Assembly (NCBI GenBank): GCA_016218085.1 | Contig: JACREY010000008.1 | Coordinates: forward strand, 1-64,000 | Length of the DNA stretch: 64,000 nt | Reading direction: 5' to 3' | From: Ignavibacteriota bacterium | GTDB taxonomy: Bacteria; Bacteroidota; Ignavibacteria; Tepidaquicellales; Tepidaquicellaceae | Shown: in pieces, positions 44,298 through 53,074 of the stretch | How the letters are laid out: each line of letters starts with the position of its first letter | How positions within the stretch are numbered: the stretch's first letter is position 1 | Made by a program: the position numbers and the translations under genes | Notes under the pieces: generated by a model | Database searches by the model: none | What the model was told of the DNA's origin: nothing | Seen by the model: only the letters and a program-made list of their open reading frames with translations

Positions 44298-45704
44298 TTG
44301 CTTGTTGCTAGTCCCGATATGTATTTCGGAATAGATATGCTGTTCAGAATACCAAATCTCGGACTCTGTTCCCTTGCCGCAAATGCCGACAGGGAATTAT
44401 GCGATATAAAAATTGTTGATTTAATTTCAGTAAGGAAAAAATATAAATCTTATTTTATTAAACTCCTCAGGGATTATTCTCCCGATATAGTTGGATTTTC
44501 AAGCATGGCATTTCAGTATGCAGGCACTCTCGGTCTCGCTAAGCTTGCAAAAGAATTTAATCTGAATATAACAACACTTCTTGGCGGATATTATGCTACG
44601 GTTGATTCGCAGACTATTCTCGAAAACGATGACATGAAGTACTTCGATTTTCTCTTCAGGGGGGAAGGGGAGATTGCTTTCAATGAATTTATAAAAGCGT
44701 TTTATAACGATTGGGGTTTCGAAAATGTTCCCGGTATTTCTTACATATCAGATAACAAAATCATAAGTAATCCTTCTGCATGTCTTGCAAATCTCGATGA
44801 ACTGAAACTGCCCGACAGGAGCGCAAGACTTCTTACAAAAGGATTCAACTGCATGGGCTTCAAATCCGATGCAATAGAAACATCACGCGGATGCGTTTAT
44901 GACTGCAACTTCTGCTCAATACAAAATATGTACGGAAAAAGTTACAGGAAATATAAAATTGAAAGAGTGCTGGATGACATACGCAATGCAAAGAAATTCG
45001 GCGCACAGTCCCTTATGATGACCGATGACAATATTTCTCTCGACGGTAAAAGATTCAAACAGCTTTGCGAAGCAATTACCGATGCTAAATTGAATGATGT
45101 GAAATACCTTACGCAGGCAAGCGTGGACGGCATTCGCCGCACTCCGGGACTTGCAAAAGCTATGGCGGAGAGCGGAATGAATTGGGTTTTCCTGGGTATA
45201 GAAAGCTCGGATGATACAGCTCTCGATTACCTGAATAAAAGCGAACAGCTTAAAAGCTCAGATACGGTTGAAGTTGTAAAAGAACTTAAAGCATACGGTA
45301 TAATAGTAATCGGAGGATTTATTTTCGGCTATCCCGATGATACTGAAGAAACATTAAGGGCAAATTTTGAATATGCAAAAAAAATAGGAGTGGATATACC
45401 CACATTCAATATTCTTACTCCTTATCCAAATACAAAAGTAAGGGAAGAACTCCTTCAGCAAAATCTTATTACAAATAAATCCGATTATTCAAAATACGAT
45501 TGCTGGGAAGTGAACATTAAAACAAAACACTTATCAACCGCAGATATATACAGAATACGTAATGAACTTGAAGCGCGTTTCCCGATAGAATCAGGCGCTC
45601 TCTGGCGTATGGCAAGGAAATATCCAATGTATTTTGCAAAGCTGATTCCTCGCTGGACTTTCACCAAACCGCAGGATTTCTTTAAGTTCCTGAAAGGGTT
45701 TTAA
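44298..45704 (+). CDS. B12-binding-domain radical SAM protein
   Basis: 468 residues. An N-terminal cobalamin-binding-like Rossmann domain (PDIVGFSSMAFQYAG, TLLGGYYATVD) is followed by a radical SAM barrel with the 4Fe-4S motif Cx3Cx2C in SRGCVYDCNFCSIQ and the SAM-side FGAQSLMMTDDNIS. Substrate unknown; relatives include methyltransferases and lipid-modifying enzymes. The annotated start is TTG at 44298, but the typical family N-terminus M-K-I-L-L-V would need an ATA start at 44289. First gene of a rightward run ending with priA. Confidence 0.85.
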   Translation: MLVASPDMYFGIDMLFRIPNLGLCSLAANADRELCDIKIVDLISVRKKYKSYFIKLLRDYSPDIVGFSSMAFQYAGTLGLAKLAKEFNLNITTLLGGYYATVDSQTILENDDMKYFDFLFRGEGEIAFNEFIKAFYNDWGFENVPGISYISDNKIISNPSACLANLDELKLPDRSARLLTKGFNCMGFKSDAIETSRGCVYDCNFCSIQNMYGKSYRKYKIERVLDDIRNAKKFGAQSLMMTDDNISLDGKRFKQLCEAITDAKLNDVKYLTQASVDGIRRTPGLAKAMAESGMNWVFLGIESSDDTALDYLNKSEQLKSSDTVEVVKELKAYGIIVIGGFIFGYPDDTEETLRANFEYAKKIGVDIPTFNILTPYPNTKVREELLQQNLITNKSDYSKYDCWEVNIKTKHLSTADIYRIRNELEARFPIESGALWRMARKYPMYFAKLIPRWTFTKPQDFFKFLKGF

Positions 45705-45761
45705 TTGATATTCTCCCTCTGAACTTTTTTCCCTCCTTTTAGTGTTAAAAATATAAAAATC

Positions 45762-46613
45762 ATGGAAATAGGCGATTATAAAATTCATTTAATCAGGACA
45801 GGCTTATTCAGGCTGGATGGCGGAGCAATGTTTGGAGTTGTGCCGAAACCGCTTTGGTCAAGGTCAAACCCAGCCGATGATGCAAACAGGATTCAGATGT
45901 GCACTAATTCTCTTTTGCTGGATAATGGTAAAAAGAAAATTCTTATCGATACGGGTATGGGTCACAAGCTTTCCAATAAAATGAATGAAATATATGCAGT
46001 CGATTTTTCTGAAAATACTTTAATCAATTCACTAAATAAGCTGAACATAAAGAGGGAAGATATTACTGATGTTCTGCTTACTCATCTTCATTTCGACCAT
46101 ACAGGTGGCTCGACATATTACGATGAAGACAAGCAGTTAAAAATTACTTTCCCTAATGCAACTCATTACGTACAGGATAAACATCTCGAATGGGCGCAGA
46201 ATCCCACCGAAAGAGACAAGGCAAGCTTTATTACAAATAACTTCGAACCGCTCGTCGAAAATAAAATGCTCAAGACAGTTAAAGGCGAATATAAATTCGA
46301 TGATTTCATTTCCACAATTCCCGTTAACGGTCACACGCGAGATATGCAGATGATAAAAATTTCAGACGGCGAAAATACAATTCTCTATGCCGCGGATTTG
46401 CTTCCTATGTCTGCTCACGTTCCGCTACCTTATATAATGGGATATGATTTATTCCCGCTTATAACACTCGAAGAAAAAAGAAAACATCTTACGGAAGCAG
46501 TTGAAAAAGACCGGATAATATTCTTCGAGCACGACCCTTTTACTCCTGCCGCAAAAATCGGTTTAAGCGATAAGGGATTTTTTATCAAGGAATCTTTCGT
46601 AATTAATGATTAA
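45762..46613 (+). CDS. MBL-fold metal-dependent hydrolase
   Basis: 283 residues. The zinc motif HxHxDH is in LTHLHFDHTGG. Further ligands are His in PVNGHTRDM, Asp in YAADLLP and His in FFEHDPF. The fold is shared with lactonases, phosphodiesterases and glyoxalases; no specific substrate can be read. It is encoded between the radical SAM and sodium-symporter genes (gaps 57 and 32 bases). No signal peptide, so cytoplasmic. Confidence 0.86.
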   Translation: MEIGDYKIHLIRTGLFRLDGGAMFGVVPKPLWSRSNPADDANRIQMCTNSLLLDNGKKKILIDTGMGHKLSNKMNEIYAVDFSENTLINSLNKLNIKREDITDVLLTHLHFDHTGGSTYYDEDKQLKITFPNATHYVQDKHLEWAQNPTERDKASFITNNFEPLVENKMLKTVKGEYKFDDFISTIPVNGHTRDMQMIKISDGENTILYAADLLPMSAHVPLPYIMGYDLFPLITLEEKRKHLTEAVEKDRIIFFEHDPFTPAAKIGLSDKGFFIKESFVIND

Positions 46614-46645
46614 TTTGAGGTTCGCAACCTTATAATTGATTATTA

Positions 46646-48133
46646 ATGAATTTCAGTACCGTAGATTATTTTATTGTCATTGCATATCTCGTCGGAAGTG
46701 TCGTTTTCGGTGTAATAGCGGCAGGCAAACAGAAATCCACAAGTGATTATTTCCTCGGAGGAAAAGAGTTAAAATGGTGGATGGTGGGCTTCTCTATCGT
46801 GGCAAGCGAAACCAGCACACTCACATTTATCAGCATTCCCGGACTTGCATATAAATCCAATATGCATTTTATGCAGCTTATCTTCGGATATTTCATAGGA
46901 AGGCTTCTTGTTACTCTTATTTTTATTCCTGCTTATTATAAAGGGGAAATGGAAACAGCTTATGATTTCCTCGGAAAAAGATTCGGACAGGGCTTAAGGA
47001 AATTTACTTCATCGGTTTTTATTGTTACACGCGTTCTTGCTTCAGGTGTAAGACTATTTGCAACAGCAATACCCGTGCATATTATTACCGGTCTCGATTA
47101 TCCGACAAGCATAGCTATCATAGGAATATTCACGCTTGTATATACTTACTTAGGCGGACTGAAGGCAGTCGTTACGATGGATGTTGTTCAGATGTTCATT
47201 TATATCGGCGGGGCGATTGCTTCTATGATTATAATATTCAGTTTTCTTCCGAACGGAATGGATGATGTTATAAAATATGCCTCGACAGGGGGAGTGAATA
47301 AATTAGAAATATTTAATATGACAAGCTTTGCAAGCTGGGCAGAGTTTTTTGCTTCTCCATATACACTTGTCGGAGCATTTATCGGCGGTACATTCCTTAC
47401 TATGGCTTCGCACGGCACAGACCAGCTTCTCGTTCAGCGTCTGCTTGGCTGTAAAACAAAGAAAGACAGCCAGAAAGCTCTTATGCTGGATGCAACGCTG
47501 ATAGTTCTGCAATTTGCTTTCTTTTTATTCCTTGGCTTATGCTTATATGCATTTTACCAGGGAGTTCCGTTCAATCAGCTCGCACTGAAATCTACAGGGC
47601 TGAATCTTACATCATCTGATGAGATATTTCCGAAATTTATAGTAGAAAATCTGCCTGTTGGAATTGCAGGGCTTGTAATTGCAGGGGTCCTCGCATCTGC
47701 AATGGGCACATTATCATCGGCTATCAGCTCACTTGCATCATCTACTTATCTGGATTTATTTAAATCCAAATCATCCGACCCGAAAAAAGAAATCCTTTGG
47801 TCAAGGGTTTTCACCTTGCTGTGGGGAGTTGTACTTATCGGGGGAGCTATGCTTTTCAGGGATTCAAAAAATCCTGTTGTGGAAATCGGTTTATCGATTG
47901 CATCCTTTACATACGGAGGTTTGCTTGGTACATTCCTTCTTGGTCTTTTCTTCAAAAAAATCAATCAGGCAGAAGCTACAACCGGATTTATTGCAGGCAT
48001 TTTGACAATGGTTTATATTATATATTTCACAAAAATTGCTTATACCTGGTACACGATTATTGGAGTTTTAGCTACTATTTTTGTTGCAAATTTATTCTGG
48101 ATGTTGAAAAAGCTATTTGTTAAAAAAATATAG
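46646..48133 (+). CDS. sodium:solute symporter (SSS family)
   Basis: 495 residues with about 13 membrane helices. SDYFLGGKELKWWMVGFSIVASETSTLTFISIPG is the conserved first helix pair of the family (sodium site), and AGVLASAMGTLSSAISSLAS is the signature in TM8. It brings in a small solute with Na+. The substrate could be a sugar, carboxylate or amino acid; not decidable here. Eight bases before priA. Confidence 0.9.
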   Translation: MNFSTVDYFIVIAYLVGSVVFGVIAAGKQKSTSDYFLGGKELKWWMVGFSIVASETSTLTFISIPGLAYKSNMHFMQLIFGYFIGRLLVTLIFIPAYYKGEMETAYDFLGKRFGQGLRKFTSSVFIVTRVLASGVRLFATAIPVHIITGLDYPTSIAIIGIFTLVYTYLGGLKAVVTMDVVQMFIYIGGAIASMIIIFSFLPNGMDDVIKYASTGGVNKLEIFNMTSFASWAEFFASPYTLVGAFIGGTFLTMASHGTDQLLVQRLLGCKTKKDSQKALMLDATLIVLQFAFFLFLGLCLYAFYQGVPFNQLALKSTGLNLTSSDEIFPKFIVENLPVGIAGLVIAGVLASAMGTLSSAISSLASSTYLDLFKSKSSDPKKEILWSRVFTLLWGVVLIGGAMLFRDSKNPVVEIGLSIASFTYGGLLGTFLLGLFFKKINQAEATTGFIAGILTMVYIIYFTKIAYTWYTIIGVLATIFVANLFWMLKKLFVKKI

Positions 48134-48141
48134 CAGTTAAC

Positions 48142-50643
48142 ATGAAGGACTTATATGCAAATATAGCCCTCAACCTGCCGCTTAACCGGCTTTTCACTTA
48201 CAAAGTACCTGAAAGGTATTCCGGCGAAATATTCGTGGGAAAGCGTGTACTTGTGCCTTTTTCACAGAAAATCCTTACAGGAATTGTAATATCTCTTAAA
48301 AACGAATCGGAATTTGAAAAAACTAAGGAAATTAAGACGATTTTGGATGAAAATGCCATATTTTCTGATGAAATGATTAAATTTTCGAAATGGATTTCGG
48401 ATTATTACCTCGCACCCTTTGGCGAAGTTCTTTTTTCATTCATACCCAATAAAACCAATATTCAATCCGATACATTTTATTCGCTTAGTGAGGATTTTAA
48501 AGGCAATCTTGATAGGATAAAAAGCAAAGAAGAGATTTATATAGATATAATCAGTTCCTTTAAAAATAAGAAAAGTACTGTTTTAACTAAAAAGCAAATC
48601 GAAAAGAAATTCGATATTAAAGATGCCGGTAAATATCTGGAATATCTTGTTTCAGAAAATATTTTAATTTCCTCAAAATTATTCACAAGACAGACTGCCG
48701 AAAAATATGTGAAAATGGTAAGCAGGAATTTCAAACCCGGCGATATTGAATCAGTGATTTCGGAAAATAAAATTAAAAGTGAAAAGCAGTCTGCATTCTT
48801 AAGCAAACTTGCCGAAGTGGATTCAATCGAGTTGTCTGAATTGCTGAAAATAACAGGATTGTCTTCGGGTTCGGTAAATTCGATTTTAAAAAAAGAGTTG
48901 ATTTCTATTGAAGAAGTGAGGGTCTCAAGAGACCATCCGGAAGTTTATTCGGAGGAATATAATTCAGTTATACTTAACGAAGAACAGGAAAAAGTTTTAG
49001 ATGAAATTAAATCCGGATTGAATTCGGAAGAATTCAGTCCTTATCTCCTGCACGGCATTACTGGCAGCGGCAAAACAGAAGTATATATCAGCGCAATACG
49101 CGAGGTATTGAAAAGGAATAAAACTGCAATCGTTCTTGTCCCTGAAATTTCCCTTACGCCTCAGCTCATATACAGGTTCAGGCAGAACTTCGGTGAGAAA
49201 ATCGGAGTGATTCACAGCAAGCTCTCGGAAGGCGAGCGGTTTGACTCATTTGAAAAAATAAAAAACGGCGATTATAAAATAATTATCGGTGCGCGCTCTG
49301 CACTGTTTGCGCCTGTCCGGAATATCGGGATAATTGTGGTGGATGAGGAGCACGATTCATCTTATAAGCAGGAAAATTCACCGCGCTACAATGCTCGAGA
49401 TGCCGCTATTATCAGGGCAAAGATGAATAATGCGGTTGTCCTGCTGGGCTCTGCTACTCCTTCACTCGAAAGCTATTTCAATGCTCAGAACGGTAAATAC
49501 AAACTGCTGGAACTTACAAAAAGAGCGGCGAATATTAAACTGCCTGAGATTAAAATTGTTGACCTTAAGAACAGGCAGACTCCGGAAGAATATAAAAAAG
49601 ATATATTTAATTTTATTGATAAGACTAAGGTAAGATTTTTATCAAAAGAGCTGATAGTCGAAATAGGGGAGCGGCTTGAAAAGAAAGAAAGCGTAATCAT
49701 TCTGCAAAACCGCAGGGGCTATCACTCTTATCTGGAATGCCTTAACTGCGGCGAAGTAGAAATGTGTCCCAGGTGTACAATTTCACTGACCTATCACAAA
49801 ACATTCAATACTCTTAAATGCCACTTCTGCGGCTATACGAAAAAAGTAATTGAAGTATGCTCGGGTTGCGGAAGTTCGAAAGTAATTCCCGTTGGTGCCG
49901 GAACGGAAAGGGTCGAGGAAGAACTTGTAAAAATCTTCCCGAAAGCAAAAATCGAAAGACTCGATTCTGACTCTATAACTTCACGTAAAAAATACCAGCA
50001 GATTTTAAAAGATTTTTATGATAAGAAAATTGATATCCTTGTCGGCACGCAGATGATTTCAAAAGGTCTGGATTTCCCTGATGTGACATTGGTAGGAGTG
50101 ATTAATGCAGATATAGGATTGCTCAATCCCGATTTTCGCGCTACAGAGCGGACATTCCAGATACTCACGCAGGTATCGGGACGCAGCGGCAGAAGCGGAA
50201 AGAAAGGGGAGGTGCTTATTCAGACAAGCCATTCCGAGTTTTATGTATTCGAAGATGTGAAAAATCATAATTACATGGATTTCTATGAAAAGGAATTGAA
50301 GTCAAGAAAGGCGCTGAATTATCCTCCGTTCAGTAGGGCGGCAGTCGTTGAATTAAAATCGACTGACAGGAATCTGACCGAATCAAAAACAAAAGAAATA
50401 TATAACCTGATTATAAAACTGGATTCAAAGAAATATTTAAATCTCTTTCCTCCTACTCCGCCGCTTTTTTCTAAATTAAAAAATCTGTACAGGTTTCACA
50501 TTTTAATAAAATCATCCAAGGAAACTGACCCGTCAGGTAATTATATAATCAGTCTGCTGAAAGCAGTAAATGAATATTCCGAAAAAAACATATCTTCAAA
50601 AATCCGACTGACAATAGATATTGATGCTGTAAATCTTTTATAG
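48142..50643 (+). CDS. priA: primosomal replication-restart helicase PriA
   Basis: 833 residues, slightly longer than E. coli PriA (732). The N-terminal 3'-DNA-binding domain (NLPLNRLFTYKVPE) precedes a superfamily 2 helicase: GITGSGKTEVY (Walker A), DEEHDSSYKQ (DEAH) and GRSGRSGKKG (motif VI). The two zinc sites are formed by CLNCGEVEMCPRC and CHFCGYTK...CSGCGSS. It reloads the replisome at collapsed forks. The symporter gene is just upstream, and a convergent T9SS gene ends two bases away. Confidence 0.96.
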   Translation: MKDLYANIALNLPLNRLFTYKVPERYSGEIFVGKRVLVPFSQKILTGIVISLKNESEFEKTKEIKTILDENAIFSDEMIKFSKWISDYYLAPFGEVLFSFIPNKTNIQSDTFYSLSEDFKGNLDRIKSKEEIYIDIISSFKNKKSTVLTKKQIEKKFDIKDAGKYLEYLVSENILISSKLFTRQTAEKYVKMVSRNFKPGDIESVISENKIKSEKQSAFLSKLAEVDSIELSELLKITGLSSGSVNSILKKELISIEEVRVSRDHPEVYSEEYNSVILNEEQEKVLDEIKSGLNSEEFSPYLLHGITGSGKTEVYISAIREVLKRNKTAIVLVPEISLTPQLIYRFRQNFGEKIGVIHSKLSEGERFDSFEKIKNGDYKIIIGARSALFAPVRNIGIIVVDEEHDSSYKQENSPRYNARDAAIIRAKMNNAVVLLGSATPSLESYFNAQNGKYKLLELTKRAANIKLPEIKIVDLKNRQTPEEYKKDIFNFIDKTKVRFLSKELIVEIGERLEKKESVIILQNRRGYHSYLECLNCGEVEMCPRCTISLTYHKTFNTLKCHFCGYTKKVIEVCSGCGSSKVIPVGAGTERVEEELVKIFPKAKIERLDSDSITSRKKYQQILKDFYDKKIDILVGTQMISKGLDFPDVTLVGVINADIGLLNPDFRATERTFQILTQVSGRSGRSGKKGEVLIQTSHSEFYVFEDVKNHNYMDFYEKELKSRKALNYPPFSRAAVVELKSTDRNLTESKTKEIYNLIIKLDSKKYLNLFPPTPPLFSKLKNLYRFHILIKSSKETDPSGNYIISLLKAVNEYSEKNISSKIRLTIDIDAVNLL

Positions 50644-50645
50644 TA

Positions 50646-51851
50646 TTATTTCAGTAGCACCATTCTTTTATTCTCGATTAATTTTCCGTTCACATAAAGC
50701 GAATAGAAATAAATCCCGCTGTTTAATGCCGAACCGTCAAAATTAAATTCATATTCACCCGGAGATTGTTTCTCGTTTACAGGAATCGAAATTTCTTTCC
50801 CGAGTAAATCATAAATTACAATTTTTATTTCAGAGTTTTGTTTAATGTTGTAGCCTATATTTGTATTAGGATTAAACGGGTTCGGATAATTCTGTTTTAG
50901 CAAATAGTTTCCAGGTAAATCTTGAGATACGTTTTGCACAGTTACAAAATCTGATATCAGACGTTTCCAGATTGACTGACCTTGAGTTCCCGCAAATATA
51001 AAATTATTGAAAATTAATAATGAATTTATTGATGGTGTAGTGGAAAATCCATCATTTTTTTGATTCCAGCTAATCCCATTATTAGTTGAATAAAATACAC
51101 CATTTTGATATGTCCCTGCAAGTATATTGGCACCATATAGCGCAATCGAAAGAACAGTTTGATTATTCATTCCTGTTTGAATCCAGTCTGTTCCGTTGTT
51201 AGTCGATAAAAATATTCCATTATAGCGTGTTCCGGCATATAAATTACTTCCATTTATTGCGAATGACCATACTGTTTGGTTATTTAAAGAAGTTTGTACC
51301 CAGTTAAACCCATAATTTGTAGATTTGTAAACTCCATTGTAATATGTTCCGGCGAAAACAATGTTACCATCAGAGATTAATGTATTAATAACAATATTGG
51401 TTAAAGCATTTTGATTCCAATTCTGCCCGTTATTTGAAGTTAGATACAAACCTGTTGTTGTTCCAGCAATAATATTATTCCCACTAACTGTGAGAGACCA
51501 AATATCAGAGAAGCTTGATTGAGTTTGTAGCCAGGTTGACCCATAGTTTGTTGAGTAATGTACACCATTTGTATATGTACAAGCAAAAATTGTGTTTTCT
51601 TTCAGTGCTAGAGCGCTTACTGACAAGCTATCAAAAGTAGTTTGACTCCAGTAGTTTCCATTATTTGTTGATATATATACACCTGTACTTCCCATGAAAA
51701 TACTATTATTCACAGGTAATAATGAATACACAAAATTATTATTTCCAAATCCATTTGAAGATATTATCCATTGACAGTTGCAGAAATTAAAAGTTAATAC
51801 TGAAAATACTGAAATTAATATTATTTTTTGAGAAATAAAAAGTTTTTGCAT
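50646..51851 (-). CDS. secreted BNR-type beta-propeller with T9SS sorting domain
   Basis: 401 residues. The signal peptide ends at about residue 27 (NFCNCQ). About seven ~40-residue blades carry the pattern Y-x-G-V-(Y/F)-x-S-T-N-(Y/N)-G-x-x-W-x-Q, typical of sialidase/BNR or photosystem-stability-factor repeats. The repeats are very alike, which suggests recent internal duplication. The C-terminal ~80 residues are a T9SS type A domain (QNYPNPFNPN to MVLLK). Binding or glycan role is possible; no catalytic residues stand out. Confidence 0.85.
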   Translation of the reverse strand: MQKLFISQKIILISVFSVLTFNFCNCQWIISSNGFGNNNFVYSLLPVNNSIFMGSTGVYISTNNGNYWSQTTFDSLSVSALALKENTIFACTYTNGVHYSTNYGSTWLQTQSSFSDIWSLTVSGNNIIAGTTTGLYLTSNNGQNWNQNALTNIVINTLISDGNIVFAGTYYNGVYKSTNYGFNWVQTSLNNQTVWSFAINGSNLYAGTRYNGIFLSTNNGTDWIQTGMNNQTVLSIALYGANILAGTYQNGVFYSTNNGISWNQKNDGFSTTPSINSLLIFNNFIFAGTQGQSIWKRLISDFVTVQNVSQDLPGNYLLKQNYPNPFNPNTNIGYNIKQNSEIKIVIYDLLGKEISIPVNEKQSPGEYEFNFDGSALNSGIYFYSLYVNGKLIENKRMVLLK

Positions 51852-52023
51852 AATTTATCTTTATATTTGTAGTAAATTAAATATATTTTTCTATATAAAC
51901 AATAATATAATCAAGGATTTTAAAAATTGCTATAAAACGTAGTATACGAACTTCCTTTTTTCATCCAAATATTATGTTTTCAACTATTAAACTGCAATTT
52001 TTAACTATTTTTTGCCTTTTAAA

Positions 52024-52039
52024 TGGCATTAAAATTGCA
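52024..52039 (+). promoter_or_regulatory. sigma-54 promoter of the stand-alone sorting-domain-like gene
   Basis: TGGCATTAAAATTGCA, a full match to TGGCAY-N5-TTGCA. Predicted transcript start about 52050, leader about 25 bases before the ATG at 52075. No TTGAGA/TCTCAA repeat is seen upstream. Confidence 0.72.
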
Positions 52040-52074
52040 AAGTATTCCGTAGGGTAAATTTTATTTTTTAAATT

Positions 52075-52380
52075 ATGAACAATTTCAACAAAACTGAAGA
52101 CAGGTTCTTTCTCAAAACGAAGATTTACAACAAGATAGAAGAAATAAGCAAGTGTCTTGCTGCAGCAGTAGAGTTTAATATTCCTTATAACGGAAAGGTA
52201 AATCTGGTACTTGCAGAAAAAAACGGAAGAAAATCTTATACTCTGATTGACAATAAATTCATGAAAAAAGGATTTTATTCTACAGAGTTTGATGTCACCA
52301 ATATACCGGGCGGAGAATATTGCTACAAGTTTAAAACGGACAGGATCGAGCAGACAAGAGAACTGAAGCTTATAAAATAG
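52075..52380 (+). CDS. stand-alone T9SS sorting-domain-like protein without signal peptide
   Basis: 101 residues. From about residue 30 it follows the T9SS type A domain seen in five neighbours: VEFNIPYNGKVNLVL (compare IKFDIPEISDVNLAI), then GFYSTEFDVTNIPGGEYCYKF (compare GSYIIDFNAGKLSSGIYFYRL), ending LKLIK like MILIK. The N-P-F-N-P box and a passenger domain are lacking, and the N-terminus (MNNFNKTEDRFFLKTKIYNK) is charged, not a signal. So it should be cytoplasmic. It is monocistronic, between a sigma-54 promoter and a terminator. Possible roles: decoy, sensor or regulator of the secretion system. The homology is inferred from pattern alone. Confidence 0.65.
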   Translation: MNNFNKTEDRFFLKTKIYNKIEEISKCLAAAVEFNIPYNGKVNLVLAEKNGRKSYTLIDNKFMKKGFYSTEFDVTNIPGGEYCYKFKTDRIEQTRELKLIK

Positions 52381-52406
52381 CTTTTATTCTCCTTTTTCCT
52401 CTCCCC

Positions 52407-52452
52407 AATCTTTACGGATCGCCGAAAGGCTTTTCGTAAAGATTTTTTTTTT
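52407..52452 (+). terminator. rho-independent terminator after the sorting-domain-like gene
   Basis: AATCTTTACG (52407-52416) pairs with CGTAAAGATT (52435-52444) around an inner GCC-GAAA-GGC hairpin and is followed by a run of ten T. Clear intrinsic terminator 27 bases past the stop. Confidence 0.9.
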
Positions 52453-52531
52453 GCCTTTTTGGAACTTATTTAACGTGAAAAACATTAAAATAAGTGTATT
52501 AAAAAAATTAAATTCTTAAGAGGAGAAAACA

Positions 52532-53056
52532 TTGAATAAACTTCTTATAAACGGAGTTATTTTATCCGTTTTTCTAATTATCATTTCTTTTATCAGCGGT
52601 TGCAGCAACAGCGATTCAAATCCGGTTAATAATCCGACTTTTGATGCAAATTCAATCAACGGAACAATTACCTTTGTTGATAATGCATTTATATCCGATA
52701 CAAATGTGGGATATTACAGCGTATCTGCATTTGCCAACTGGCCACCTACAGCAAATGCCTCAGCAACTGCAAAAATTATCCCGGTATTGTCAAACGGTAA
52801 ATATACTGCTACATTCAAGATAATTGTACCCGGCGACGGCTCTTACACGATAACTTCATCTTTCATAAAACTTCCTTACGTACCCGGCTCGGTTTACGGT
52901 TTAGGTATGTATGATGTACCCGGTAATGACACTACTCATAATGTCGGGATAATAATGGGAAGCCATCCAAAAGCTACAATTAGCAGCGGAGCAGGTGTAG
53001 GAAATATCAACTTTAATTCCTGGGTTGATACTGCAAAGAAAATTTACAAATTTTAA
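52532..53056 (+). CDS. lipoprotein of unknown function upstream of a TonB receptor
   Basis: 174 residues, TTG start at 52532 supported by AGAGGAG ten bases upstream. The lipobox ISGC predicts lipidation. The mature part is beta-rich, Ser/Thr/Asn/Pro rich (SNSDSNPVNNP) and looks like a single immunoglobulin-like or jelly-roll domain (NGTITFVDNAF, SYTITSSFIKLP). It lies 18 bases before the TonB-dependent receptor gene, so it may be the surface lipoprotein partner of that transporter. No known family recognised. Confidence 0.72.
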   Translation: MNKLLINGVILSVFLIIISFISGCSNSDSNPVNNPTFDANSINGTITFVDNAFISDTNVGYYSVSAFANWPPTANASATAKIIPVLSNGKYTATFKIIVPGDGSYTITSSFIKLPYVPGSVYGLGMYDVPGNDTTHNVGIIMGSHPKATISSGAGVGNINFNSWVDTAKKIYKF

Positions 53057-53074
53057 TCAGTTTTTATTTAAAAC

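Noticed and set aside
52460-52476. sigma-54-like site upstream of the lipoprotein gene at 52532
   Set aside because: TGGAAC-N5-TAACG lacks the -12 GC and part of the -24 element; a strong Shine-Dalgarno is present, but the promoter cannot be assigned.
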